The notes: generated by a model from the letters alone, not told the origin. 64,000 nucleotides of DNA from Verrucomicrobiia bacterium (GCA_947462875.1 CANHQJ010000009.1:1-64000), one strand, 5' to 3'; counted from the stretch's first letter, positions 8,068 through 16,456 are shown. Numbers and translations: made by a program.

Positions 8068-8577
8068 ATGAATGCGTTGATCAAAGTATGCTTGTTCGCC
8101 TTCACCTTCTTGTTGCCGGTGCGGGCGGAGCGTGGACGTGACATCATCGGCGAAGTGTCGGTGACCTTGATCCATGCCTGTGATCAGGATCAAGTCGAGG
8201 GTCTGTCAAAATTCAAGCTTCTGGATGACGTCACAAAACAACGTCTGATGAAGGATCCCCGGTTGAAATTCGCCCACTATCGCGTGCTGGGTGAGGATCG
8301 GAAACCTCTTTACCGCAGTTACGAAAACTGGGCGAAACCCATGGCGAACACCGATGACATCATGGTGCGCTTTGAGGCTCAGGCGCGGCCCTCGAAAGAA
8401 CTCACGCGACTCGATCTCGAGCTATGGGTGAGTCACAAAAAAATCCTGAAAACCGGAGCGGCCCTGACACAAGACTCTCCCATGTATGTGCTAGGCCCTG
8501 AGTGGCGTCAGGGGCGGATGATTCTCATCATCTCCTTGTCTCCCTATGAAAAACCTCTTCCCGATACATCTCCATGA
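8068..8577 (+). CDS. secreted protein of unknown function
   Basis: From the ATG at 8068 the 169-residue product has a clean signal peptide (MNALIKVCLFAFTFLLPVRA, cleavage near VRA-ER). An upstream TTG at 8035 would add eleven residues before the signal and is less likely. The mature part is mixed alpha/beta with no recognised motif, and ends PYEKPLPDTSP. The gene lies 19 bases after the anti-sigma stop and its TGA overlaps the ATG of the DUF1573 gene. A role in the periplasm alongside the sigma/anti-sigma pair is inferred from position only. Confidence 0.65.
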   Translation: MNALIKVCLFAFTFLLPVRAERGRDIIGEVSVTLIHACDQDQVEGLSKFKLLDDVTKQRLMKDPRLKFAHYRVLGEDRKPLYRSYENWAKPMANTDDIMVRFEAQARPSKELTRLDLELWVSHKKILKTGAALTQDSPMYVLGPEWRQGRMILIISLSPYEKPLPDTSP

Positions 8578-9317
8578 AAACCTTATTCGCTTGTCTGCTG
8601 AGTCTGACTCTTTCCGTGCACGCTCAACTGGTGTTCGACGCGCAGAAAAAAGAAATCAAAGCACCGCCGGAAGCGCGCAAGATCGTTTGTGACTTCTCCT
8701 TTGAAAACAAAGGCACGCAGACCGTTAAGATCGCGCGCTACGAATCCACCTGTTCCTGCATGTCCGTGCAGATCAATCAGGGCGGGAAACTGGAATACGC
8801 CCCGGGCGAAAAGGGCATCCTGCGCGCCCATTTCGACATGGAAAATTTCACCGGCGAGGTGGACAAGAACGTCATTCTGTGGCTCGAAGGGGATCCGGAG
8901 TCCAAGCCGTCGTTTGTTCTGGTCGTTCACGTGATCATTCCGGTGCTGGTGGACATGCAGCCCCGCACTCTGGAGTGGAACGGGCCGGGACCTTGGGAAG
9001 CGAAAACACTGAAAATCCGCATGAATCACAGCGAACCGATCCAGATCATCAGCGCCAAGTTGAACAATCCCTGCTATGAGTCCGAGCTCAAAGTGATCGA
9101 AGCTGGCAAGGAGTATGATTTCATCGTCAAGCCCGTGGTGAAACCGGACATGGTTCCAGGGGTGGGCGTGATTCACATCGAGACCGATTGCACGATCGAC
9201 AAACAAAAAAAACAAATGGCGTTTGTCGTCGTGCGGTCTGAAGCTGCAAAGGTGCCGGCTCCCGCACAGTTAGGTCCGGCGCCGCGTGGTGAGGCAGAAG
9301 CGAGCAATCCTCCGTAA
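8574..9317 (+). CDS. DUF1573 domain secreted protein
   Basis: A 247-residue exported protein with signal peptide MKTLFACLLSLTLSVHAQ. Residues about 20-120 form a DUF1573 Ig-like domain: the ENKGTQTVKIARYESTCSC segment with the conserved cysteine cluster and the YAPGEKGILRAHFD turn are typical. A second, weaker Ig-like module follows to about residue 225, with a Pro/Ala-rich end. DUF1573 proteins are common periplasmic or surface proteins in Planctomycetes, Verrucomicrobia and Bacteroidetes, with no defined biochemical role. The start overlaps the preceding stop (ATGA). The next gene encodes a membrane-anchored rhodanese, as also seen near DUF1573 genes elsewhere. Confidence 0.85.
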   Translation: MKTLFACLLSLTLSVHAQLVFDAQKKEIKAPPEARKIVCDFSFENKGTQTVKIARYESTCSCMSVQINQGGKLEYAPGEKGILRAHFDMENFTGEVDKNVILWLEGDPESKPSFVLVVHVIIPVLVDMQPRTLEWNGPGPWEAKTLKIRMNHSEPIQIISAKLNNPCYESELKVIEAGKEYDFIVKPVVKPDMVPGVGVIHIETDCTIDKQKKQMAFVVVRSEAAKVPAPAQLGPAPRGEAEASNPP

Positions 9318-9339
9318 ACCAGCGATTGTGAAAGAGCTA

Positions 9340-9798
9340 ATGAAGCAATTTGCAATCATCGTCGGGCTGTCAGCGACTGCGGCCGTGGCGACGTATCTGA
9401 TCAAACCACCACCTGCCGCTGTCGTGCGAATCGTCTGTGATCCGGCGATTCTGGCCAGTGATGAAATCTGCCTTCAGACTGTCATCGATGACTGGCACAA
9501 TGACTGTCTCTGGGTGGATGCGAGGCGAAGATCCGATTGGGAAAAAGATGGCCTTCCCGGATCCATCCTGCTCACCACCGCCGACGGGGAAAGTTTCGAG
9601 CGTCTATTGGAGCAAGCGTTTCCGGTACTGGCGGAAAAACAAAAGCGGGTGGTCGTGTACTGCAACGACGTGGGCTGCGGCACCAGTCGCGAAATTGCCA
9701 AGCGCCTGCGCGACTATCAATTGGTGCCGGAGGTGCGCGCCCTGCATGGCGGCTGGAAAGCGCTATCGCAGGCGGGCATGATTCCGCAGTCAAAATAA
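9340..9798 (+). CDS. membrane-anchored rhodanese-like protein
   Basis: A 152-residue protein from the ATG at 9340 (a GTG at 9328 is an alternative). The N-terminal hydrophobic helix FAIIVGLSATAAVATYLI anchors a single rhodanese domain, probably periplasmic. The domain shows LWVDARRRSDWEKDGLPGSI (about 50-69), the cysteine-containing active loop VVYCNDVGCGTSREIAKRL and the final ALHGGWKALSQAGM. The Cys in YCND corresponds to the sulfur-accepting residue, and a second Cys five residues later is unusual. It is the last gene of the sigma-factor operon, followed after 2 bases by a strong hairpin. It may handle sulfane sulfur or have a structural role. Confidence 0.85.
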   Translation: MKQFAIIVGLSATAAVATYLIKPPPAAVVRIVCDPAILASDEICLQTVIDDWHNDCLWVDARRRSDWEKDGLPGSILLTTADGESFERLLEQAFPVLAEKQKRVVVYCNDVGCGTSREIAKRLRDYQLVPEVRALHGGWKALSQAGMIPQSK

Positions 9799-9800
9799 AA

Positions 9801-9830
9801 AAACCTGCCGCCCGGGAGAGCGGCAGGTTT
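9801..9830 (-). terminator. Rho-independent terminator between convergent genes
   Basis: An 11-bp perfect stem (AAACCTGCCGC with GCGGCAGGTTT, 8-base loop). On the minus strand it runs into a seven-T tract, so it ends the 9848-10228 transcript well. For the plus-strand sigma operon the tail is only TTTG, but the hairpin may also act there. Confidence 0.88.
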
Positions 9831-9847
9831 GTCAGAAAACCGGTGAA

Positions 9848-10228
9848 TTATTGCTCAGGAGCGGCTTCTTCCGCAGGCTCTTCCGGGGCGACTTCCGCAG
9901 GAGCGGGGGTCAATTCCATAGGCTGGCCCAGGTTCGGATTCGTAATATCAATGCCTTGCTCTTTCATGACGTCCATTCCGGCTTTGAAAACGAGACCGTA
10001 ACCGACCAAGGACAGGACGAATGATGCCGTCCATATCAGCATGACTTTGCTGAGGCCATACTTACTTGCGTTCATCCAGCCCCAGATGAAGGCCCACAGG
10101 CCGCAAAAGATGCCGATGATACCCATAAGAGGGCTTTCTTGTGTTTTGAACATTTTGACGAGAACCATGATCCAGCACGCCATCGATGCCAGACCTGCCA
10201 CGCTCATGAGGATGAATCCGATTGTCAT
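9848..10228 (-). CDS. small membrane protein, three predicted membrane helices, acidic tail
   Basis: A 126-residue protein. Hydrophobic helices lie at about 3-25, 35-52 and 63-84, separated by short loops (KMFKTQES, NASKYGLSKV). The tail from about residue 90 is polar and ends in a Pro/Glu/Ala-rich run (APAEVAPEEPAEEAAPEQ). It resembles small DUF4190-type or superinfection-immunity-like membrane proteins, which have no known activity. It lies 60 bases downstream of the DUF2752 gene on the same strand and ends at a strong terminator. Confidence 0.75.
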   Translation of the reverse strand: MTIGFILMSVAGLASMACWIMVLVKMFKTQESPLMGIIGIFCGLWAFIWGWMNASKYGLSKVMLIWTASFVLSLVGYGLVFKAGMDVMKEQGIDITNPNLGQPMELTPAPAEVAPEEPAEEAAPEQ

Positions 10229-10288
10229 AATAGGTAGTTGTTGTTGTTTGTTGTGATCCGGCGTTGTTGAACCGGAGAAGTGTTAGCT

Positions 10289-10741
10289 TTACATCATAAG
10301 AATCCAACGCGTCAAGGTATAAATCATCAAGATAATGACGAACCAAAGTCCCCAGCGGCTGCGGTGTTCCCAGCGGCCGATCGATTGGATCCACGCCGTG
10401 CGGTAGCGCGCGGGAATGGATACTCCCACGGCTACGATCATCCAAAGCAACAAGACGGCCACTGTGAGCGCATTCGCATTCAGAGATTCCCGATAGCGAC
10501 CCTGAAGCAACGCGAAGGTGCTGCGCGTCATGCCGCATCCGGGACAGGGCAGCCCCGTCAGGTTTTTCCACGGGCAAACCATCAGCGGCAGGCCCCACCA
10601 TGAGATCAGCCCATAGACGGCGGTGCCAAGGAGCATCACGCGCGCAAGCAGCGGCTGTGCGAGCAGTGCCGCAATCAAGTGCCAGCGTTTGGAATCCGGA
10701 GTGGCGTTTTCAGACACGGTGACAGTCTGAAAGGGAGGCAT
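10289..10741 (-). CDS. DUF2752 membrane protein
   Basis: A 150-residue protein starting at the ATG at 10741 (a TTG at 10756 would add five residues). The DUF2752 signature PCPGCGMTRS sits at about 65-74 between membrane helices: VMLLGTAVYGLISWWGL before it, and LTVAVLLLWMIVAVGVSI and LWFVIILMIYTLTRWIL after it. The family is widespread in Bacteroidetes, Verrucomicrobia and Actinobacteria and its function is unknown. The Cys pair suggests metal binding or redox chemistry at the membrane face. It is probably co-transcribed with the small membrane protein gene downstream. Confidence 0.88.
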   Translation of the reverse strand: MPPFQTVTVSENATPDSKRWHLIAALLAQPLLARVMLLGTAVYGLISWWGLPLMVCPWKNLTGLPCPGCGMTRSTFALLQGRYRESLNANALTVAVLLLWMIVAVGVSIPARYRTAWIQSIGRWEHRSRWGLWFVIILMIYTLTRWILMM

Positions 10742-10902
10742 CCGCAGTGCAATCAAATTCCCATTCCTGTCGGATCGATGAGGAACCCTTTCATACGAGG
10801 AAAAAATAATGTTTTTTACAGAAATTCACAAATTACTTGAATCTTGGCGCTAACATAGCAGGTTGGTGTATGCAGCTTGCTGCAGCAAACCTCCAAAAAT
10901 AA

Positions 10903-10916
10903 TACTGCATGCAGTA
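10903..10916. repeat. 14-bp perfect palindrome in intergenic region
   Basis: TACTGCATGCAGTA is its own reverse complement, and it lies 20 bases after a second small palindrome (GCTGCAGC). The 230-base gap between the DUF2752 start and the 10988-12796 gene holds nothing else except the terminator at 10942. It may be a protein-binding site or the 5' control region of the leftward DUF2752 gene. Confidence 0.4.
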
Positions 10917-10941
10917 CTGTTTTTGGTTTCATGGGAAAACA

Positions 10942-10971
10942 GTCGCCGAGTGCCGGGGGGCGCTCGGCGAC
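10942..10971 (-). terminator. Rho-independent terminator of the sigma-FecR-secreted protein operon
   Basis: A 9-bp GC-rich stem (GTCGCCGAG with CTCGGCGAC) around a G-rich loop, 16 bases after the stop of the minus-strand gene. On the minus strand it is followed by TGTTTTCCC. The opposite side carries AAAGTTTTT. Confidence 0.7.
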
Positions 10972-10987
10972 AAAGTTTTTCAGGGGG

Positions 10988-12796
10988 TCACTTCGCGACT
11001 GTGCTGATTTTCCCGTTTTTGAAATCATACACCACGGTGCCCGAGCCGGGGATCTGGAGTGTCAATGCGCCGCCGTTCGGCTGATTCGCATGGGTGCATT
11101 TTAGAAGGGAAAATTCGCTGATTTTCAGTGATTTGCCATTCACCCGGCACTCGTCTTTGAGCGGATCGGGCAGGTTTTTCCAGGTGATTTCCATCCGATC
11201 GCCCTTGAGTGTTTGATAGCTCAGTTGAGGCGGTGACTGTTTGGTTTGGTCGTGAATTTTGCAGCGGAGCAGGGCATCGCCAAAGCGTTGCAATTCCGCC
11301 TGCACGCCACCACCGGCGAAGGGTTGAAGGGGAGAGGTTTCCAGAATCCAGCCGCCGCGCTTGTCATCGCATCGCCAGAGTTCCAGTTGCTCGCGGGTGT
11401 CGGGCTTGTCCCATTTCGCTGGACCCGTGAAACGGAAGGCGAAGAGCATGGATCCGCCGTGGCAGATGATCCATCCGTTGCGCTCGGTTTTCGCCACAAT
11501 CGCGCCGGTGGTGGTGAACGGCGCGCGGGTGAGCCAGAAGCCGTAGTCCTCCGGCACGTCATACACGCCCAGCAAGGTGCCTTTGTGCTGCAAGGTCTGG
11601 CAGTAGGGATTTTCTCCGTAGGCAAAGGCGTTGCCGATTTTTTCCTGGGGACGGCGCCGGTTCTGCTGAATCACGGTAAAACTGCTGCCCGGTTTGTCGC
11701 TGTGCCATTTCAGCATGGTGCGGCGGCATTCTTTGAAGAGATAACTGCGGAAGGTGGTGCCATCCTCTCGCTGGCTGGCCAGCCCGTAGCCTTTAGTGAA
11801 CCACGCGTATTTGTGAACGATGGCATCATGGCTGGGCCAGATGTGGGTCGCGAGCACGGTGCGGGTCTCCGGCAGCGATGCCTGCCACGCCGACAGGCGC
11901 TCGGGTGATAGTGTTTTGCCGGGATGCGCGAGCCAGTAGGCCTGCGGGGCGGAGGAGATCTTGAAGGGACGGTAGGAGCCGTAAAACAAGTAGGCCATGC
12001 CATTGGTCGGGGCCGCGGCATCAGGGCCCAGGTTCAGCGAGCCCCAGTATTTCCCGCGCCCGGCACTGCTGATGTGGTAGCCCTGGTGCCAGTGGGCACC
12101 GGTGTGGATGAGCATGAAGTCGAGCGTCATTTTCGCCGCCATGCTCATGCGCGGATCGGTGCTGAATTCGGCAATCATGCGGGCGGGCGCGAAGTCCGTG
12201 CCATAATAAATCGGTGCATCGTATTCGCTGGCATTGCGGTCGGTGGTCTCACGCCAGATGCGCCACAGCCAGCCCTCGCAATTTTTTTTGATCTTCGCGG
12301 CATCGTTCCCGGCGGCGTCCACCAGGTCCGGCCATTCCTGGGCGGCGAGGTAGCCCGCGCCATCGCGCATGAGCTCGTAATTCAGGCTGACGCCGATGGG
12401 CTTGGAATATGTCCAACTGGCGGCGAGCCGTTTGATTTTCGCGCGAATCTCCGGCGTGAGTTTTTCCTTGTGGAGAAAATAGGCGTGCATGCAGGCATGC
12501 AGATGAAAGGGATCGGGGCGCGATTTCAGTGTGACATCGAGCATCTGATCGATGGTCTTGAGGGTGCCCGGCAGATCGCGACCGAGCTGCAGCCGCGCGG
12601 CGTGATACGGCATGGCATCCTTCGGGAAATTCGGGTTCTTCGGGCTGGCATCGGCAAAGTAGCGGACCAATTGCTCGCTGCGTTCCTGGTAGTTTTTGCC
12701 CGTGAGTCGGCTCGGGTCCTGGGCGGAGAGTGGCGACAATGTGGCGAAGCAGATCGAGACCGCTGTGGCTCGCGTAATGGATGATCGGAAAAGCAT
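10988..12796 (-). CDS. large secreted protein of unknown function, possible polysaccharide lyase-like fold
   Basis: A 602-residue exported protein. The ATG at 12796 is chosen because it gives a signal peptide (MLFRSSITRATAVSICFATL, cleavage near LSA-QD). The frame stays open upstream, but only as a shadow of the FecR gene. The N-terminal half is helical, with a Tyr/Trp/His-rich stretch around GAHWHQGYHISSAGRGKYWG. The C-terminal half looks beta-rich. This layout, helical toroid then beta-sandwich, recalls heparinase/alginate-lyase type enzymes, but no catalytic motif can be named. It follows the FecR/LamG gene by 8 bases and is the third gene of a sigma factor operon. A carbohydrate-active role is a guess. 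Confidence 0.7.
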   Translation of the reverse strand: MLFRSSITRATAVSICFATLSPLSAQDPSRLTGKNYQERSEQLVRYFADASPKNPNFPKDAMPYHAARLQLGRDLPGTLKTIDQMLDVTLKSRPDPFHLHACMHAYFLHKEKLTPEIRAKIKRLAASWTYSKPIGVSLNYELMRDGAGYLAAQEWPDLVDAAGNDAAKIKKNCEGWLWRIWRETTDRNASEYDAPIYYGTDFAPARMIAEFSTDPRMSMAAKMTLDFMLIHTGAHWHQGYHISSAGRGKYWGSLNLGPDAAAPTNGMAYLFYGSYRPFKISSAPQAYWLAHPGKTLSPERLSAWQASLPETRTVLATHIWPSHDAIVHKYAWFTKGYGLASQREDGTTFRSYLFKECRRTMLKWHSDKPGSSFTVIQQNRRRPQEKIGNAFAYGENPYCQTLQHKGTLLGVYDVPEDYGFWLTRAPFTTTGAIVAKTERNGWIICHGGSMLFAFRFTGPAKWDKPDTREQLELWRCDDKRGGWILETSPLQPFAGGGVQAELQRFGDALLRCKIHDQTKQSPPQLSYQTLKGDRMEITWKNLPDPLKDECRVNGKSLKISEFSLLKCTHANQPNGGALTLQIPGSGTVVYDFKNGKISTVAK

Positions 12797-12804
12797 GGGT
12801 AGAA

Positions 12805-14430
12805 TCAGGGGCTGCCGCTGCGATACATTTCCGCGATTTCCTTTGGCGTCAGGATGCGGGAGAGAATCACAAGGTGATCGAGGCGTCCGACAAAATTCCG
12901 CACGCGTTGGCTGGGGATTTGGCTGAGAATCCATGCGTTGTCCTGGCTTTTGCCATCCGCGCCCCAGTTGCCGAATTCCATTTCGCCCATGACGATGGGG
13001 AGGGGATTGGCAAAGCGGCCATTGCCGACCATTTCGCCATCGCGGTAGTGGATGATTTCTCCCGAGCGCGCATTGCAGGTGGTGACGATCTGCATCCAGC
13101 GCCCGAAGTCCAGGCCATTGAATCCCTTGCCGCTGACGGGACCATTCCATTGGGATGGGTCGGTCGGGTTGGTTGGATTGGCAAACTGCGTCAGCCGCAT
13201 TTCGCCACCGCGTTCGATGTTCCAGTGAAGATGGCCGACCTGATAATGCGATGGCATCAGGAGCGAATTGTAGTCGTTCGGCAGGCTGTCCACGCGGATC
13301 CAAGCGCTCATGCTGAGAAGGTCAAAGGTGCCCGGCACCGAAAAACGCAAACGATCGCCTCGGGTGCGGAATTCCAGACCGTTCTTGCCTTTCCAGCGCC
13401 CTCCCGTCCATCCGGCACCCACCAGCGTGGCGTCTGATTTCATCGCTGCGGCGCTTGCGTGATTTTTCACCGCGCGACTCCATTCGTTTTCCTCATCGAA
13501 GGTGTAAAGAACCACGGTCTGGGGATCTGCGGCCAGTTTCCGATTGACCGCTGTCCATTCTTCCATCCGCTGCTCGGTATCGATTTTGGCGCGGTGCGAC
13601 AATTCCTCGCCATTGGGGAAGTCCTTAGGGCGGACGGGAACCTCTAACAAATTTTCACCCTGGAGTTGCAGCGCCTTTTGTCCCGATAGCAGCAGCGGTT
13701 CTTTTTGATCCGCTGCCGTAAAGAGCTCCACCGCACCATCAAAACAATGGACTTCCGGCGCCTTGCCCGCGGAGATTTCCAAGCCGAAAGAGGTGCCTAG
13801 GTCCTTGATTTGGAGATTGGGCGAATGGAGCACAAATCCCTGGGCGGGTTCCGGCACATAGGCGCTCGCCTTGCCGGATTCCAGAAAGGCGGAATTTTCG
13901 GTATCGAGCCGCAGTGCCGCCGGGCCATTGACGAGGAGGCGCGCGCCACTGAGAAATTCGATCTGCAGCGTGCCCTCGGCGATGCGCAGCCATCCGGAAG
14001 TGAGTGGTGAGCCCGTGGGGCGTCCGTCCGCGGCATCCTGCCATCGTACGTTCGTGGCACTTTTCAAAACGGCGACAGGTTCGCCGGTCTCCATCGGGAT
14101 GGAGACGGGGCCATCGATCGAGGCGATGTCGCGCTGTGGACTCACGCCGCGCGGGAAAAGGTACCAGATCAGCCCCGCACATATCACCAGCGCTGCCGCC
14201 ATCGCCAGCATGCCCAGCCCGCGGGCATCGTAGCCGCGGGGGGCAGGAGATGTTTTGTTGGATTGGCTCAGTGCCATTTCCCGCAGTTGCGTCTCGATGC
14301 ACGACTGCGTCCGCAGAAAAGCGCGGGCCTCCGGCTCATCGCGCAACAAGGCGTTCAGGCGATCGATGTTTTCCTCGGCGAGCTTGCCATCGAGGTAATC
14401 GAGAATGAGCTGGCTGTGTTCCGGTTTCAT
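12805..14430 (-). CDS. FecR domain and LamG-like domain membrane protein
   Basis: A 541-residue protein from the ATG at 14430, fixed by a 4-base ATGA overlap with the upstream sigma gene. Order of parts: cytoplasmic helical segment LILDYLDGKLAEENIDRLN, membrane helix GMLAMAAALVICAGLIWYLF (about 72-91), FecR-type periplasmic region (GWLRIAEGTLQIEFLSGARL and LQIKDLGTSFGLEI), then a concanavalin-like LamG domain (about 310-540) starting VVLYTFDEENEW with MSAWIRVDSLPNDYNS. In the PVC group such FecR-LamG proteins occur next to dedicated sigma factors and probably act as anti-sigma or signal-sensing proteins. Ligand binding by the LamG domain is plausible but unproven. Confidence 0.88.
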   Translation of the reverse strand: MKPEHSQLILDYLDGKLAEENIDRLNALLRDEPEARAFLRTQSCIETQLREMALSQSNKTSPAPRGYDARGLGMLAMAAALVICAGLIWYLFPRGVSPQRDIASIDGPVSIPMETGEPVAVLKSATNVRWQDAADGRPTGSPLTSGWLRIAEGTLQIEFLSGARLLVNGPAALRLDTENSAFLESGKASAYVPEPAQGFVLHSPNLQIKDLGTSFGLEISAGKAPEVHCFDGAVELFTAADQKEPLLLSGQKALQLQGENLLEVPVRPKDFPNGEELSHRAKIDTEQRMEEWTAVNRKLAADPQTVVLYTFDEENEWSRAVKNHASAAAMKSDATLVGAGWTGGRWKGKNGLEFRTRGDRLRFSVPGTFDLLSMSAWIRVDSLPNDYNSLLMPSHYQVGHLHWNIERGGEMRLTQFANPTNPTDPSQWNGPVSGKGFNGLDFGRWMQIVTTCNARSGEIIHYRDGEMVGNGRFANPLPIVMGEMEFGNWGADGKSQDNAWILSQIPSQRVRNFVGRLDHLVILSRILTPKEIAEMYRSGSP

Positions 14431-14960
14431 GGGCTGAATTCTTGGGTGATTTTGCGTTCGATGCAATGCTGCAATTCGATGCGGATGCGCCGCAGTAGCT
14501 GATACAAACTGTTCTCGCTGCGGGCGATCTCCGTGGCGATATCGCGCATGGATTTCTGCGGCGAGTAGCAGGCCAGGATCAGCTCGCGGCGTTCCTCGGG
14601 CAGTTCCTTGAGGCAGTGTTCCAGAGCGTTCATTTGCAGGGATCGCAGGGAAATTTCCTCCTCCGCTTCATCCGCGAGCTTGGCGACGATGTCGGGATCG
14701 AGCACGATGCGGTCACGCGCTTTGTTGCGCCGATAGGTCATCACTTCGTAGCGGGCGATCACGCAGGCCCAGCGCGGAAAGGCATCGAGGTCCTCGAGTT
14801 GGGAAAATTTCCGCCACGCGATCAAGGCTACTTCCGGCATCACCTGATCCACATCCTCATACGATGGCAAAAGGTTGCGCAGGTAGGAGCGGATGACTGG
14901 CTCATACTGCGAGAGCAGCCGCACAAAGCATTCATCGCGGTTGGGTGGCGTGGCATCCAT
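14427..14960 (-). CDS. RNA polymerase sigma factor, Rhodopirellula/Verrucomicrobium-type
   Basis: A 177-residue sigma-70-like factor. Region 2 is seen as FVRLLSQYEPVIRSYLRNLL, DVDQVMPEVALIAWRKFSQL and FPRWACVIARYEVMTYRRNK. Region 4 is CLKELPEERRELILACYSPQ, then MRDIATEIARSENSLYQLLRRIR. The extra Arg-rich recognition helix and the short linker fit the sigma family described from Rhodopirellula and Verrucomicrobium. Its stop overlaps the FecR/LamG start, so both are coupled. The FecR protein probably controls it, and the secreted 602-residue protein may be a target or cargo. Confidence 0.92.
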   Translation of the reverse strand: MDATPPNRDECFVRLLSQYEPVIRSYLRNLLPSYEDVDQVMPEVALIAWRKFSQLEDLDAFPRWACVIARYEVMTYRRNKARDRIVLDPDIVAKLADEAEEEISLRSLQMNALEHCLKELPEERRELILACYSPQKSMRDIATEIARSENSLYQLLRRIRIELQHCIERKITQEFSP

Positions 14961-15012
14961 CTTACCCGATTACGTCCGCCCGATGCCAAACTTGACGATC
15001 TTTCTGCGCAGT

Positions 15013-15813
15013 TCACGCCGAGGCGGGCAACTTCGGGATCGAGTTGAGAAGACGCTTGGTGTATTCGTGCTGCGGGTGATGGAAGAGCTGCTCGGCTTCC
15101 CCGTATTCGACGATTTTCCCCTGATACATCACCGCGATGTTGTCGGCGATGTAGCGCACCACGCCGAGGTCGTGCGAGATGAAAATCATGGTCAGTTGGA
15201 AATCATCGCGCAATTTTCTCAGCAGGTTGAGGATTTGCGATTGGATGGAAACATCGAGCGCCGAGACGGGTTCATCGGCGATGATGAGTTTCGGTTCCGG
15301 GGCGAGCGCGCGGGCGATGGCGATGCGCTGGCGTTGGCCGCCGGAAAACTCGTGCGGGTATTTTTTCATCACCGCCGGATCGAGGCCCACGGTCTCCATG
15401 AGGGCGATGATTTTATCGTAGAGCTCCGCCTTGGCAAGGTTCGGATGGCGTTGTTTCATCGCTTCCTCCAGCGTGGAAAAAATCGTCATGCGCGGGTTCA
15501 GCGAGGCGTAGGGGTCCTGGAAAATCATTTGAAAATCCAGCCGACGCATGCGCACCTCATGATGGCTGAGCCGGGTCAGTGATTCGCCCGCGAGCACGAC
15601 CTCGCCGGAAGTGGCGGGGATGAGCTGCATGATGGTGCGAGAGAGTGTGGACTTGCCGCAGCCGGACTCGCCCACGAGGCCGAGGATTTCACCTTTTTCG
15701 ATCGAGAGTGTCACATCATCCACGGCTCGGATGACTTCCGTGCGGGGAGAAAACACCGTGCCCGCATGTTTGGTGAAATGCGTGTGAAGATGGCGGATTT
15801 CCAGGTAGGACAT
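15013..15813 (-). CDS. ABC transporter ATP-binding protein, OppF/DppF-like
   Basis: A 266-residue ATPase with Walker A GLVGESGCGKSTLS (about 45-58), Q-loop IFQDPYASLNPRM (about 97-109), signature SGGQRQRIAIARAL (about 146-159), Walker B LIIADEPVSALD and H-loop FISHDLGVV. The C-terminal extension after the H-loop (YGEAEQLFHHPQHEYTKRLL) is the oligo/dipeptide-importer type, oligopeptide_HPY. It follows the Gln-rich secreted protein gene by 2 bases, so it appears to be the last gene of the DUF4175 operon. No permease or binding protein is encoded nearby. Its partners must lie elsewhere, or it serves another process. Confidence 0.92.
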   Translation of the reverse strand: MSYLEIRHLHTHFTKHAGTVFSPRTEVIRAVDDVTLSIEKGEILGLVGESGCGKSTLSRTIMQLIPATSGEVVLAGESLTRLSHHEVRMRRLDFQMIFQDPYASLNPRMTIFSTLEEAMKQRHPNLAKAELYDKIIALMETVGLDPAVMKKYPHEFSGGQRQRIAIARALAPEPKLIIADEPVSALDVSIQSQILNLLRKLRDDFQLTMIFISHDLGVVRYIADNIAVMYQGKIVEYGEAEQLFHHPQHEYTKRLLNSIPKLPASA

Positions 15814-15815
15814 GA

Positions 15816-16436
15816 TTATTTCGAGAGCGCGCGGTTGTAGGCATCGAGAGCTTTGCGGAATTCCTCGGGAAATTCCTGTCCGGCCACACCCGAGGCCTTA
15901 GGGATGCGGCGTTCCTCCGCTTTCTCGCCATTGCCGCTGCCGTTGTTAGCGGTGTTTCCCGTATCGGACTCGCCCTTCATGCCTTCGCCGGGTTTGTTTC
16001 CGGGTTTGTTGCCCGGTTTTTTTTCATCGCCTTCCGAGCCCTCGCCCATCATGCGCTTCATCATTTCCATCATGCCCTGCGCGCCCTGACCCTGGCCCTG
16101 TTGTTGCTGTTGTTTCTTTTTGGCGGCCTCGAAAATCTTTTCGATCACTTCCGTCTGCGCGGCGATGGTGTCACCGCCCGTATTGGCATCGAGCAAGTTT
16201 TCGCTCGCTTCGTCCATGATGGTTTCCACTTCATCGAGCAGTTTGATGACTTCCGGGTTCGTTTGTTCGATGCGGAGTTGCTGCACATCTGCGGCGAGTT
16301 CGTCCTGCTTGACGGAAGTTTTGGTCGAACCTTGCTGATGCTCCGAGAGAATGGCGGCGGTGTCTTTTTTCGCCGGTTCCTCTGCCGCGATGAGACCAAT
16401 GCCCAGAAGGGAAAGGAGAGTGAGTGGTGCTTTCAT
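15816..16436 (-). CDS. secreted Gln- and Gly/Lys-rich protein, operon partner of the DUF4175-like protein
   Basis: A 206-residue protein with signal peptide MKAPLTLLSLLGIGLIAA, a helical region with coiled-coil character (about 45-110), a run of six Gln, a Met-rich stretch (GMMEMMKRMMGEG) and a repeated KPGNKPGNKPGE element at about 140-152. It ends with a conserved-looking segment, EFPEEFRKALDAYNRALS. Such small secreted partners sit beside DUF4175-like genes in Planctomycetes and Verrucomicrobia. The gap to the upstream DUF4175 gene is 20 bases. No enzymatic motif is visible. A structural or adaptor role is inferred. Confidence 0.7.
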   Translation of the reverse strand: MKAPLTLLSLLGIGLIAAEEPAKKDTAAILSEHQQGSTKTSVKQDELAADVQQLRIEQTNPEVIKLLDEVETIMDEASENLLDANTGGDTIAAQTEVIEKIFEAAKKKQQQQQGQGQGAQGMMEMMKRMMGEGSEGDEKKPGNKPGNKPGEGMKGESDTGNTANNGSGNGEKAEERRIPKASGVAGQEFPEEFRKALDAYNRALSK

Positions 16437-16456
16437 AAGGGAAAAATGGTGAGGTA

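Noticed and set aside
10903-10916. The palindrome as a terminator
   Set aside because: It has no loop and is followed by CTGTTTTTGG only on the plus strand, where no rightward gene precedes it.
12797-13303. Extension of the 602-residue secreted protein by 169 residues upstream
   Set aside because: The extra part overlaps the FecR/LamG gene in another frame, and the ATG at 12796 gives a clean signal peptide.
15980-16110. Short tandem repeats that could suggest a CRISPR or VNTR
   Set aside because: They are in-frame codon repeats (KPGN units and a Gln run) of a low-complexity secreted protein, with no spacers.
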